A DNA stretch of 64,000 nt, taken from positions 166,921 to 230,920 of the forward strand of contig NZ_JACVVX010000006.1 of NCBI RefSeq assembly GCF_014534685.1. Direction: 5' to 3'. A model generated the notes under the pieces. It was not told the DNA's origin. It saw nothing but the letters and a program-made list of their open reading frames with translations, and did not search any database. Below, piece by piece: positions 10,701-17,823 of this stretch (its first letter is position 1; every line of letters starts with the position of its first letter). The stretch comes from Oryzicola mucosus (lineage in GTDB: Bacteria > Pseudomonadota > Alphaproteobacteria > Rhizobiales > Rhizobiaceae). A program made the translations under genes and the position numbers.

Positions 10701-11164
10701 CTGAGCCTGACATTGCCGTAGAGCAGGGGCAGCAGGCGGATGCCGAAGCGGATGGTGCCATTGTCCATCATGGAGACACCGTCGGCGCGTTTCAGCGATA
10801 CATCCGGTATCTCCACCGCGATCAGCCTGGGCCCGTCGAAGGCGAGATGCGCCTGTCCGGAGGAGACATCGACATCCATGCCGGCAAGCCGTTCGATCGC
10901 GGCCTCGGCCTCCTGCCGCAGGCGTTCCTGACCGAAGCCGGAAAAGCTCAAACCTTCCAACAGCAAGACCGCGAGAAGCACCACTCCGCCGACAATAGCT
11001 GCGCAGGCAATGATGGATTTGCGCGTTCTGCGCATTACGATCACGCGTCGCGGCGTCAGATCCTGCCCCTCGGCAGAGGGCAATGCTCCCAGATTACAGA
11101 TATCGCCTCGTTTGAAGCGTATCTTTTCAGCCGGGGGCAGTTCACGATTCACGCGCGGTTCCAT
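7739..11164 (-). CDS. Large AsmA-like/YhdP-type envelope protein (DUF3971, AsmA-like C-terminal)
   Basis: A 1141-residue single-pass protein. It has a basic cytoplasmic N-terminus (RRTRKS), one transmembrane helix at about residues 50-70 (SIIACAAIVGGVVLLAVLLL), and a very long periplasmic part made of repeated beta-rich strands. GTIRFGIRLLPLLYGNVRLSNATV and DLSIAKPFSGQTLTEADGTINVS are typical of the DUF3971/AsmA-like group. The C-terminus FMPAYGLNRLFGELPLIGAILGNGRDRGLIGVTYKLSGNAKSPNLSVNPLSVIAPG is the conserved AsmA_2 end. YhdP/TamB relatives form lipid-conducting bridges between the membranes; that role is inferred. The start could instead be at 11035 (MRRTRKS), because the first 43 residues have no family support. 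It is divergent from bcp. Confidence 0.85.
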   Translation of the reverse strand: MEPRVNRELPPAEKIRFKRGDICNLGALPSAEGQDLTPRRVIVMRRTRKSIIACAAIVGGVVLLAVLLLEGLSFSGFGQERLRQEAEAAIERLAGMDVDVSSGQAHLAFDGPRLIAVEIPDVSLKRADGVSMMDNGTIRFGIRLLPLLYGNVRLSNATVSQARVVVGAMPDTGRSDWLAGVRNGQGLVDPDKLVAEVFSQLNKAFDSVAAGTTRKVSLQNVDFMLPAGGSLTRVSVVAANVSQSVQGALHLAGTIDFDGRKMNVTATATRQDNPRRITALDISVKTEPGTEPDAASLPEGKTALGTTEVTITGAEGTADEPSQLKAGISVKNSMLDMGNRGVLSGDIELAARLASGTNKLEVDRLTISTGRSLFDFTGVVGPRPPTGEANDAPAYRFDMISRNSRSAPEDSPEAPIEFMARVAGAYDVNSSTLNADEIGVRSGDSSDLLGKASIQFVEGKTPGIVLALNAHQMPVAHVKQFWPWLSARAARSWVLQKLFGGRVPAGELQVRVAPGRLGEGTPLGREESFGRFEVVDTRFDVAGHIPPIRDAAGVVDFAGTDVDISLSSGSVFLPSGRSVAATNGSLKITAAHIQPLIGKLDIDVAGTADAIIELTSYDPINAMRKVGFLPEDLSGTVKGHVRADIPLAKGIDSSTLDWLVTLDYTDLSIAKPFSGQTLTEADGTINVSPQQAVISAKGLLNGIPAEIALTEPLRPDQPARNLEVTLNLDDRSRNALVPGLSAMLSGPVKVKLDVAGEGQPQKVEADLSRAKLDLPWIGWSKGAGVPASVSFVLAREGAQATLSDFQLDGKTFGATGSLVLNGGSLTSARFDRVQLNRDDEASITIRREGRGYAISINGDSLDVRPLVKQFMSEETGTRSKSSLGSTPIAINAKVDTLIGFYDERLSGVTLNYAGSGSSISSLEVKATSRGGGAITMSNGVSDGNRRIEMRSSDAGAVLRFLNVYERMKSGGISLSLTGPEGGTLKGLVDARDFVVVNEPRLASIVSTRAPGSDRSLSQAVDRQIDTSQVKFERGAANIERRPGYLSLSNGVLRGADIGTTFQGVVYDENDVMNLTGTFMPAYGLNRLFGELPLIGAILGNGRDRGLIGVTYKLSGNAKSPNLSVNPLSVIAPGIFRAIFEY

Positions 11165-11245
11165 ATCCGTTTCGGCGATGGACGAATCCAGTGCCGAGCT
11201 TATATCCGTTGGCTTCCGCGCGTAACCTCAAACAAGGGCATCGAT

Positions 11246-11713
11246 ATGGCTGAACTCAAAGAAGGTCAAAAAGCACCGGAACTGCATCTTCCGCGCGACG
11301 GCGGCGGCGAACTCAACCTGGCCGACCTCGGCGGCAAGGCGGTGGTGCTCTATTTTTACCCCAAGGACGACACCAAGGGTTGCACGCTGGAAGCGATCGA
11401 TTTTTCGCGGTTAAAGCCGGAATTCGAGCAAGCCGGCGCTGTGGTCATCGGCGTTTCGCCGGACAGCGTCAAAAGCCACGACAAGTTCAAGGCGAAGCAC
11501 AAGCTCGACATCGATCTCGCTTCCGATGAACAGCTCAGCGCCCTGCAAGCCTATGGGGTCTGGGTCGAAAAAAGCATGTACGGACGGAAATATATGGGCG
11601 TGGAGCGAACCACCGTCTTGGTCGACAAGCAGGGCGTGGTCGCCCGCATATGGAACAAGGTGAAGGTCGATGGTCATGCCGAGGAAGTTCTGGCGGCCGT
11701 TCGATCTTTGTAA
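11246..11713 (+). CDS. bcp: Thioredoxin-dependent peroxiredoxin Bcp (1-Cys form)
   Basis: A 155-residue AhpC/TSA-fold peroxidase that reduces H2O2 and lipid hydroperoxides. The peroxidatic cysteine is in YPKDDTKGCTLEAIDF (about residue 46). In typical two-cysteine Bcp this segment reads GCTxEACDF; the second cysteine is isoleucine here, and no other cysteine is present in the protein, so it should work as a 1-Cys enzyme. The C-terminal half (RTTVLVDKQGVVARIW) is canonical. The ATG at 11246 starts MAELKEGQKAPELHLP. It is divergent from the AsmA-like gene. Confidence 0.95.
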   Translation: MAELKEGQKAPELHLPRDGGGELNLADLGGKAVVLYFYPKDDTKGCTLEAIDFSRLKPEFEQAGAVVIGVSPDSVKSHDKFKAKHKLDIDLASDEQLSALQAYGVWVEKSMYGRKYMGVERTTVLVDKQGVVARIWNKVKVDGHAEEVLAAVRSL

Positions 11714-11801
11714 GAATGAGGCTTAGATTGCGATAAACAGGAACCTTTGTCCAATGCCGGCGTTTTGAATGCGAACAATTTCAGCATAGGAGAAAGAAAT
11801 C

Positions 11802-11876
11802 ATGCGCAGCATTATCCTCTGGATGCTTGGCATTCCTATTCCGATCATCATTCTCCTGTGGTTCTTCATGCGCTAA
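11802..11876 (+). CDS. 24-residue membrane micropeptide
   Basis: A tiny frame encoding MRSIILWMLGIPIPIIILLW followed by FFMR and a stop. AGGAGAAAG at 11788-11796 gives a strong ribosome site about 6 nt before the ATG, and a good terminator follows at 11910-11937, so the gene is a complete unit. The peptide is one hydrophobic helix with an IPIPIIIL core. I recall very similar one-helix peptides in many alphaproteobacteria; no function is known to me. It is too short for usual gene-length cutoffs. Confidence 0.7.
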   Translation: MRSIILWMLGIPIPIIILLWFFMR

Positions 11877-11909
11877 ACGCATATTTTTAAGAACATATTC
11901 GACACCGAG

Positions 11910-11937
11910 CCCTGCAGCCGAAAGCTGCGGGGTTTTT
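11910..11937 (+). terminator. Rho-independent terminator after the micropeptide
   Basis: Stem CCCTGCAGC (11910-11918) pairs with GCTGCGGGG (11924-11932, one G-U) around a CGAAA loop and is followed by TTTTT. Confidence 0.85.
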
Positions 11938-12121
11938 GGTATTCGCTCGGATGAAGGGTAGCTGGTGGCATTCAACATAATGGGATCGTAAGGTTGAACC
12001 TGGGTTGGGCGATATCGATTGATCAAGGCGGCGGCTTCGGTCGCCACTCCAGCATGGACCCGCCGGCGAACTGTGCTAGGTTACGGTCCACGGCGCACCC
12101 ATATGACCGGGACTTTCTTGC

Positions 12122-12445
12122 ATGAAAAAACTCGTCCTGCTGCTGGCAGCCTCGCTTTCGGCCTGCACCACCTATTCGCAAGGTGTGGACAGTGAGGTCT
12201 ACTCGTCGCGGCCCTACGACCTTGCGCCCTGCGCAGAGGTGGTCCGGGAACGCGACGCGCTTGCGGCTCAATATCCGAACCTGCCGCCGGACAGGACCGA
12301 GCGCCGTGCGCTGGGAGCCTTTGCGACGATTCCGGATTTCCGCAGCGCGCAGGAAAAAGAAATGCGCGCGATCAAGGGTAAGCTCAGCGCCATGGACCGC
12401 GCCATCGAACGGCGCGGCTGCCGAAACCCTAAAAATACCGGCTGA
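12122..12445 (+). CDS. Small putative lipoprotein
   Basis: 107 residues. The N-terminus MKKLVLLLAASLSAC carries a lipobox (LSAC) with the acylated cysteine at residue 15, so the mature protein should be membrane anchored. The rest is charged and predicted helical (RDALAAQYPNLPPDRTERRALGAF; EKEMRAIKGKLSAMDRAIERRGC), with two further cysteines. I do not recognise the family. It starts at an ATG straight after a T-rich segment and stands alone between two convergent or isolated units, with its 3' end 6 bp from the next (opposite-strand) lipoprotein gene. Confidence 0.65.
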   Translation: MKKLVLLLAASLSACTTYSQGVDSEVYSSRPYDLAPCAEVVRERDALAAQYPNLPPDRTERRALGAFATIPDFRSAQEKEMRAIKGKLSAMDRAIERRGCRNPKNTG

Positions 12446-12451
12446 CGGGTT

Positions 12452-12949
12452 CTACTGACCTGCTCCAACACCTTGCCCGCGGCTGTCACGGGCATAGACG
12501 ACGCAGCCGTCGACAATGCTGCTGCATAAGGCATTGACGCTGCTTGGCTGGTTGTTGTCGCCGGCATAAGCGATCTTCACCACCTTGCCATCCTCGAACC
12601 GAATCTGTGCGTTGCAATAGCCGCCCGGCGCGAGATTTGCCGAACCCCCAACGGAGGGAAACAGCCCTGCGGCACCCGTCGGCATAACGAGGTTGATATT
12701 GCCTCTGGGCTTGGCGCGCTCATAGCTCCAGATTTGCCCGCCGTCGCTCGTCGTGGCCGTTCGGGTCGGAAAACCCGCGCACATGCGGACGTCATCGCCA
12801 TTCAGCCCAAGCATCTCTGTTCGCGCCGCCCGCACGACCGGTTCCTCACGCATAAAACGGGATGTGTCGTCGGGGACCACACATGAAGCCGCGAGAAGCG
12901 AAGCAAAACACGGGGCTGCCGCGAGCGATCGAGCTCGAAAAACCGTCAT
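12452..12949 (-). CDS. Putative lipoprotein, possibly SmpA/OmlA-like fold
   Basis: 165 residues from the ATG at 12949, which has AGAGAGAT just upstream; the frame stays open to 13120 but that extension is not protein-like. The signal MTVFRARSLAAAPCFASLLAASC ends in a lipobox (LAASC). After it comes RTEMLGLNGDDVRMCAGFPTRTATTSDGGQIWSYE, which resembles the 'glycine-proline' turn of SmpA/OmlA-type domains, then a Gly/Ala-rich stretch and CNAQIRFEDGKVVKIAYAGDN. There are five cysteines after the lipobox, four of them in the last 70 residues. Function is unknown; outer-membrane or periplasmic anchoring is likely. Confidence 0.7.
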   Translation of the reverse strand: MTVFRARSLAAAPCFASLLAASCVVPDDTSRFMREEPVVRAARTEMLGLNGDDVRMCAGFPTRTATTSDGGQIWSYERAKPRGNINLVMPTGAAGLFPSVGGSANLAPGGYCNAQIRFEDGKVVKIAYAGDNNQPSSVNALCSSIVDGCVVYARDSRGQGVGAGQ

Positions 12950-13295
12950 ATCTCTCTGTAAGTTTGGACCAGCCTTAACCCGACATAAGAAAGGTCTGCT
13001 CGACGTCAACCCGTCCACCGCAGCCCAGCAACGGGCGCGATGGGTGAACAGCCCAGAAAAGCAGGCTTTGCGGGACTTCGATTTTTTCTCGATTTTTGTA
13101 TGGCGATGGACTTCTACCACTCACCGCATCGAAGAAGCTGGTGAAGCTTCATATTCCTGTAGAGGCGGCCGTGCTCTGCCGCGCCAATGCTGGGCGACTT
13201 GAAATTCGGAAGAACATATAGGGACAAAAGTTTGAATTGCCGATCTGGCGTTCAAACTTTCCAGTTCACCAACAACACCTAAGTCGTTGAAAAAC
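12950..13295. other. Gene-free interval (346 bp) between a lipoprotein gene and tRNA-Asp
   Basis: I see no convincing coding frame here. It must hold the promoter of the minus-strand lipoprotein gene (near 12950-13020) and, at 13227-13260, the hairpin described separately. The rest has mixed composition without repeats I could recognise. Confidence 0.5.
13227..13260 (-). terminator. Inverted repeat downstream of tRNA-Asp, probable terminator
   Basis: A perfect 10-bp inverted repeat, AAAGTTTGAA (13227-13236) with TTCAAACTTT (13251-13260), has GCC/GGC pairing inside the loop. On the minus strand it follows the tRNA-Asp gene by 35 bp and ends in TTTTGTCCC. The stem is AT-rich, so termination may be weak. 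Confidence 0.5.
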
Positions 13296-13372
13296 TGGCG
13301 CGAGTGACGGGGCTCGAACCCGCGACCTCCGGCGTGACAGGCCGGCACTCTAACCAACTGAGCTACACCCGC
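13296..13372 (-). tRNA. tRNA-Asp (anticodon GUC)
   Basis: The complement folds as a 77-nt cloverleaf with an encoded CCA. The acceptor is GCGGGTG/CACTCGC, with U8-A9. The D loop is GCTCAGTTGGTTAGAGT, the anticodon arm is CCGGCCTGTCACGCCGG with anticodon GTC, and the T arm is CGCGGGTTCGAGCCCCG. The discriminator is G, as expected for Asp. Confidence 0.97.
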
Positions 13373-13582
13373 GCTTGTGACGAACTCGTGTTCCGCGTCC
13401 GTCGTGAGCGGTGAATTAAGGGGTTCGCCCCTGGGTGTCAAGCGACAAGGAGCGGGAATAGCATAAAGTTTTCAGGTATTTTTCCACAGCTGCGGTTTAC
13501 GCCGACGAAGATCGCAAAGCGTCTGAAAAATGCGGATTTCGGCTTGCGAAGCAGGGTCTAACCGCTTAAACCTCGCGCCGGA

Positions 13583-13658
13583 GGGCGATTAGCTCAGTTG
13601 GTAGAGCGCCTCGTTTACACCGAGGATGTCGGCGGTTCGAGCCCGTCATCGCCCACCA
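13583..13658 (+). tRNA. tRNA-Val (anticodon UAC)
   Basis: A 76-nt cloverleaf with an encoded CCA. The acceptor is GGGCGAT/ATCGCCC, the D arm is GCTCAGTTGGTAGAGC, the anticodon arm is CCTCGTTTACACCGAGG with anticodon TAC, and the T arm is GGCGGTTCGAGCCCGTC with discriminator A. A glycosyltransferase gene starts 82 bp downstream on the same strand. Confidence 0.97.
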
Positions 13659-13740
13659 GTTCAAGCGCTGGTTGGATCGAAAGCTGCGCCTCCTCAGCCG
13701 ATGGCTTGGGCAACCCGCATGGCAATGTAGATTTCGAAAC

Positions 13741-14613
13741 ATGGAAATAGATGTCTGCGCTGTCGTTGTCACCTACAACCCATATCTGGACCATCTCGTC
13801 GAGCTTTTGTCACAGCTTCGAGAAAGCGCCGGGGCCGTCGTTATAATCAATAATGGTTTGCCGCTTACGGGTATCGCCACGGACATCGACAATCCCGACA
13901 ATGTGGGACTTGCGACGGCGCTCAATCAGGGCATAGCCATCGCCAAGCAAGGTGGCTTCCGCTTTGTCGCCCTGTTCGACCAGGATAGCCGCCCAGCGCC
14001 GAATATGATTGCCATACTGCGCAAGGCCTTCATCGATTTGCAGCAGGCCGGCTGCAATACGGCCGCGGTCGGTCCGACCTATCTGGACCCCCGCACGCAA
14101 GAGATCATTCCCTTTGTCCGGTGGGGTTTTCCACGTCACCAGCGGGTGATCGGCCAGACAACTCCCCTGCGCGTGGACTTTCTCATCACCTCGGGCACCC
14201 TGATACCGCTGTCGGTCATCGAACAGATTGGTGAGATGGACGATGCGATGTTCATCGACAACATCGATATGGAGTGGTGCGCTCGGGCGATCGATGCGGG
14301 ATATGCCCTCTTCGGCGTTCCGACCGCCAAAATGATTCACACAATCGGCGACTCCATCAGAACGATCAATCTGTTCGGTTTGCAAAGGCAGATCCAGGTG
14401 CACGCTCCGCTGCGCCTGTACTACATCATGCGGAACAGAATTCACCTCTATCGGCTGCGGCATGTCAGTTGGCGTTGGAAACTCAGTGACCTCATCAGGA
14501 TAGTCTACAAATATGCCCTGTTCGCTTTCGTTATCCCGCCGCGGATCGAGAACGTCCGTTATATGACAAAAGGCATAGCCCATGGGATTTTGGGTAGGCG
14601 TGGCAAGCTTTAG
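13741..14613 (+). CDS. Glycosyltransferase family 2, rhamnosyltransferase-like
   Basis: 290 residues with a GT-A fold. CAVVVTYNP at the N-terminus is the nucleotide-sugar strand, VVIINNG follows, then NVGLATALNQGIAIA, and the DxD-type metal motif is in ALFDQDSRPAPNMI (about residue 82). DFLITSGTLIPLSVIEQIG and DAMFIDNIDMEWCARA are typical of the RfbF/rhamnosyltransferase branch that builds O-antigen or other surface glycans. The ATG at 13741 is chosen because the GT2 core begins at once. No other glycan genes are adjacent. Its base use looks richer in A/T than the surrounding housekeeping genes, and it sits right behind tRNA-Val, so later acquisition is possible. Confidence 0.85.
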   Translation: MEIDVCAVVVTYNPYLDHLVELLSQLRESAGAVVIINNGLPLTGIATDIDNPDNVGLATALNQGIAIAKQGGFRFVALFDQDSRPAPNMIAILRKAFIDLQQAGCNTAAVGPTYLDPRTQEIIPFVRWGFPRHQRVIGQTTPLRVDFLITSGTLIPLSVIEQIGEMDDAMFIDNIDMEWCARAIDAGYALFGVPTAKMIHTIGDSIRTINLFGLQRQIQVHAPLRLYYIMRNRIHLYRLRHVSWRWKLSDLIRIVYKYALFAFVIPPRIENVRYMTKGIAHGILGRRGKL

Positions 14614-14654
14614 AAACAGCTTGCCAAAAACAGAAAAGCCGGGCGATGCCCGGC
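14602..14654. terminator. Two hairpins between the glycosyltransferase and hupB
   Basis: The first hairpin is GGCAAGCT (14602-14609) with AGCTTGCC (14618-14625); the glycosyltransferase stop codon TAG (14611-14613) lies in its loop. The second is GCCGGGC (14638-14644) with GCCCGGC (14648-14654) around GAT. On the minus strand the second is followed by TTTTCTGTTTTT, so it is the likely hupB terminator. Confidence 0.7.
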
Positions 14655-14685
14655 CTTCCATATCGTAGCGTGGTCTTGGAACGTC

Positions 14686-14958
14686 TTAGTTGACGGCGTC
14701 TTTCAGGCCCTTGCCGGCGCTGAACTTCGGTACGGTGCGAGCGGGGATCTGGACTTCCGCTCCAGTCTGAGGGTTGCGACCGGTGGAAGCAGCGCGCTTG
14801 GAAACGCTGAAATTGCCGAAACCGACCAACCTTACGTCTCCACCCTGCTTCAGTTCTCCAGTGATCGCGGCAAACACCGCGTCGACCGCAGCCTGGGCAT
14901 CGCCCTTAGAAAGCTTGGCTGCTTCGGCAACGGCGGAGACTAGTTCGTTCTTATTCAT
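14686..14958 (-). CDS. hupB: DNA-binding protein HU
   Basis: A 90-residue histone-like protein that bends and compacts DNA as a dimer. MNKNELVSAVAEAAKLSKGDAQAAVDAVF forms the helical body. The signature GFGNFSVSKRAASTGRNPQTGAEVQIPA contains the DNA-clasping arms with the intercalating proline (RNPQTG). The ATG at 14958 has AAGGAAAG 5 nt upstream; a TTG one codon earlier is less likely. It sits downstream of lon on the same strand, the usual rhizobial clpX-lon-hupB order, but has its own terminator and a 195-bp upstream gap. Confidence 0.97.
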   Translation of the reverse strand: MNKNELVSAVAEAAKLSKGDAQAAVDAVFAAITGELKQGGDVRLVGFGNFSVSKRAASTGRNPQTGAEVQIPARTVPKFSAGKGLKDAVN

Positions 14959-15067
14959 CAAACTTTCCTTCCATGACTAGACCGGAACTTCAGACTCATC
15001 CCGGTTGGGAACGGACTTTAGAAAGAACTGTTCCCGCAACCAAGCGCAAATCGCACATGAGAGGCCA

Positions 15068-15126
15068 AAAAACCCCGGAATTCCGGGGTTTTTCACATCA
15101 AAAAGCCGGGCACAAGGCCCGGCTTT
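15068..15126. terminator. Tandem terminators between lon and hupB
   Basis: The first stem is AAAAACCCCGG around a palindromic centre (15068-15093, ending CCGGGGTTT) and can act on either strand. The second is AAAGCCGGG (15102-15110) with CCCGGCTTT (15118-15126); on the minus strand it follows lon and is followed by T-rich sequence. Together they should stop lon transcription before hupB. Confidence 0.8.
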
Positions 15127-15153
15127 CGTTTTTTCCGCGAAAGGCGCCTCGCC

Positions 15154-17568
15154 TCAGTGGGCAAAACCCTTTCCGGCATCCTCGGTGGCGTCGGCCGCAG
15201 TCGCAGGTACCGGCGTCGGCTCCACCCATTCAATCGGCTCAGGCATGCGAACCAAGGCATGCCGAAGCACCTCGCCGACACGGCTGACCGGGATGATCTC
15301 CATGCCGCTTTTCACATTGTCCGGAATGTCAGCCAAATCCTTGGCGTTCTCTTCCGGGATCAGCACCTTCTTGATGCCGCCGCGAAGCGCTGCAAGCAGT
15401 TTCTCCTTCAGACCCCCGATGGGCAGCACCCTGCCCCGCAGCGTGATCTCGCCGGTCATGGCGACATCCGCCCGGACCGGGATACCGGTGAGCACGGAGA
15501 CGATGGCAGTCGCCATGGCCACGCCCGCCGACGGACCGTCCTTGGGCGTGGCGCCCTCGGGAACGTGCACGTGGATGTCGCGCCTGTCGAACAGCGGCGG
15601 CTCGATGCCGAAATCGATAGCTCGCGAGCGGACATAAGATGCGGCCGCCGAGATCGATTCCTTCATCACGTCCTTCAGATTGCCTGTCACCGTCATGCGG
15701 CCCTTGCCGGGCATCATCACGCCTTCGATCGTCAGAAGCTCGCCGCCGACTTCCGTCCAGGCAAGACCCGTGACCACGCCCACCTGATCGTCGGCTTCCA
15801 CCTGACCGTACCGGAACCGCGGCACGCCCAGATAGTCCGGCAGGTTTTTCTCGATCACGTCGATCGACTTCTTGTCGGACCGAAGGATTTCGGTAACGAC
15901 CTTGCGGCCGACCTTCATCAGCTCGCGTTCGAGGCTACGCACACCCGCCTCGCGGGTGTAGGTCTGGATGATCATGCGGATCGCATCCTCGGAGATCGAA
16001 AACTCCTGAGGCTGCAATGCGTGATCGCGAATGACCTTGGGCAGCAGGTGCCGCTTGGCGATTTCGACCTTCTCGTCTTCGGTGTAGCCGGCGATGCGGA
16101 TGATCTCCATGCGGTCCATCAAGGGCGCAGGAACGTTCAGCGTATTCGCCGTTGTCACGAACATCACACTCGAAAGATCGTATTCGACCTCGAGATAGTG
16201 GTCCATGAACGTCGAGTTCTGTTCCGGATCGAGCACCTCCAGCAATGCCGACGACGGATCGCCGCGGAAGTCCTGGCCCATCTTGTCGATCTCGTCGAGA
16301 AGGAAGAGCGGGTTGGACTTCTTCGCCTTCTTCATCGACTGGATGACCTTGCCGGGCATCGAACCGATATAAGTGCGGCGGTGACCGCGGATTTCGGCCT
16401 CGTCACGTACGCCGCCAAGCGCCATGCGGATGTATTCGCGGCCGGTCGCCTTGGCGATCGATTTGGCGAGCGAAGTCTTGCCGACGCCGGGAGGGCCGAC
16501 AAGGCACAGGATCGGACCCTTGAGCTTCTTCTGACGGCTCTGCACAGCCAGATATTCGACGATGCGGTCTTTGACCTTGTCGAGACCGTAATGCTCGGTA
16601 TCGAGTACCGTTTCGGCGAAATTCAGGTCGGTCTTGACCTTGCTGTTCTTGCCCCACGGGATCGACAGGATCCAGTCGAGGTAGTTGCGAACCACCGTGG
16701 CTTCGGCGGACATGGGCGACATCGTCCGCAGCTTCTTGAGTTCGGCTTCCGCCTTTTCGCGGGCCTCCTTCGTGAGCTTGGTCTTCTTGATGCGCGCCTC
16801 GATTTCGGCGGCCTCGTCGCGGCCGTCCTCGCCTTCGCCGAGTTCCTTCTGGATCGCCTTCATCTGCTCGTTGAGGTAGTACTCGCGCTGGGTCTTTTCC
16901 ATCTGCCGCTTGACGCGGCTACGGATGCGCTTCTCCACCTGCAGCACAGAGATTTCGGCTTCCATGAAGCCCATCGCCTTCTCAAGCCGCTCCTTGACTG
17001 ACAGCGTACCGAGCATTTCCTGCTTCTCGGTGATTTTGATGGCGAGATGCGACGCGACCGTATCGGCAAGCTTGGAATAGTCGTCGATCTGGCTGGCGGC
17101 GCCAACCACCTCCGGCGAAATCTTCTTGTTCAGCTTCACGTAGTTTTCGAAGTCGGACACCACCGAGCGGGCAAGAGCCTCGACCTCGACCTCTTCTTCC
17201 TCAGGCTCGGCAAGCACGATCGCCTGCGCCTCGTGGAAATCGGAGCGTTCGGTGAAGGAAGCAATCTTGGCGCGCGCGGTCCCTTCGACCAGCACCTTCA
17301 CCGTACCGTCCGGAAGCTTCAGAAGCTGCAGGACATTGGCGAGGGTACCGACGTCGTAGATCGCATCGGGTTCCGGATCGTCGTCAGCGGCATTGATCTG
17401 GGTGGCAAGGAGAATCTGCTTCTCCTGGCCCATCACCTCTTCCAGCGCCTTGATCGATTTTTCACGACCCACGAAGAGCGGCACGATCATGTGCGGAAAC
17501 ACGACGATGTCTCTCAGCGGGAGGACCGCAAAAACGCCGTCAACGGAAGAGCGGGCTAATTTGGCCAT
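15154..17568 (-). CDS. lon: ATP-dependent protease Lon (LonA)
   Basis: A hexameric cytosolic AAA+ serine protease of 804 residues that degrades damaged and regulatory proteins. The N-terminal substrate domain starts VFAVLPLRDIVVFPHMIVPLFVGR. A coiled-coil linker is followed by Walker A in GPPGVGKTSLAKSIA (about residue 356) and Walker B in LFLLDEIDKMG. The protease domain has the Ser-Lys dyad in KDGPSAGVAM and GGLKEKLLAA. The ATG at 17568 is preferred, with AAAGG 7 nt before it; an ATG five codons upstream lacks a site. A heat-shock-like promoter may exist upstream (CTTGATG, complement of 17725-17731, and CCAACTAT, complement of 17701-17708), but this is tentative. Confidence 0.98.
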   Translation of the reverse strand: MAKLARSSVDGVFAVLPLRDIVVFPHMIVPLFVGREKSIKALEEVMGQEKQILLATQINAADDDPEPDAIYDVGTLANVLQLLKLPDGTVKVLVEGTARAKIASFTERSDFHEAQAIVLAEPEEEEVEVEALARSVVSDFENYVKLNKKISPEVVGAASQIDDYSKLADTVASHLAIKITEKQEMLGTLSVKERLEKAMGFMEAEISVLQVEKRIRSRVKRQMEKTQREYYLNEQMKAIQKELGEGEDGRDEAAEIEARIKKTKLTKEAREKAEAELKKLRTMSPMSAEATVVRNYLDWILSIPWGKNSKVKTDLNFAETVLDTEHYGLDKVKDRIVEYLAVQSRQKKLKGPILCLVGPPGVGKTSLAKSIAKATGREYIRMALGGVRDEAEIRGHRRTYIGSMPGKVIQSMKKAKKSNPLFLLDEIDKMGQDFRGDPSSALLEVLDPEQNSTFMDHYLEVEYDLSSVMFVTTANTLNVPAPLMDRMEIIRIAGYTEDEKVEIAKRHLLPKVIRDHALQPQEFSISEDAIRMIIQTYTREAGVRSLERELMKVGRKVVTEILRSDKKSIDVIEKNLPDYLGVPRFRYGQVEADDQVGVVTGLAWTEVGGELLTIEGVMMPGKGRMTVTGNLKDVMKESISAAASYVRSRAIDFGIEPPLFDRRDIHVHVPEGATPKDGPSAGVAMATAIVSVLTGIPVRADVAMTGEITLRGRVLPIGGLKEKLLAALRGGIKKVLIPEENAKDLADIPDNVKSGMEIIPVSRVGEVLRHALVRMPEPIEWVEPTPVPATAADATEDAGKGFAH

Positions 17569-17775
17569 TGTCGAACCTTTCATGTCGCGACCGCACGCTG
17601 GCCAGCCGCGACTCTCATACTAGCGATCCCGAAGCCATCCGCCTACCCGCCCCGTTAGGCGGCATATGAGCACGGAAGGCTTATCGTGATCCATCAGGGA
17701 ATAGTTGGAGGTTCGCCGGGTAAACATCAAGGGTTTCAACCAGAACCGCTGAATAATCAGGCATTTCATCCAACG

Positions 17776-17799
17776 AAAACGGCGCCTCGCGGGCGCCGT
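17776..17799 (-). terminator. Terminator downstream of clpX
   Basis: Stem ACGGCGCC (17779-17786) with GGCGCCGT (17792-17799) around a 5-nt loop. On the minus strand it ends in TTTTCG, 25 bp past the clpX stop. Confidence 0.8.
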
Positions 17800-17823
17800 C
17801 GGTCGTAAGCTGCAAGGTAAACG

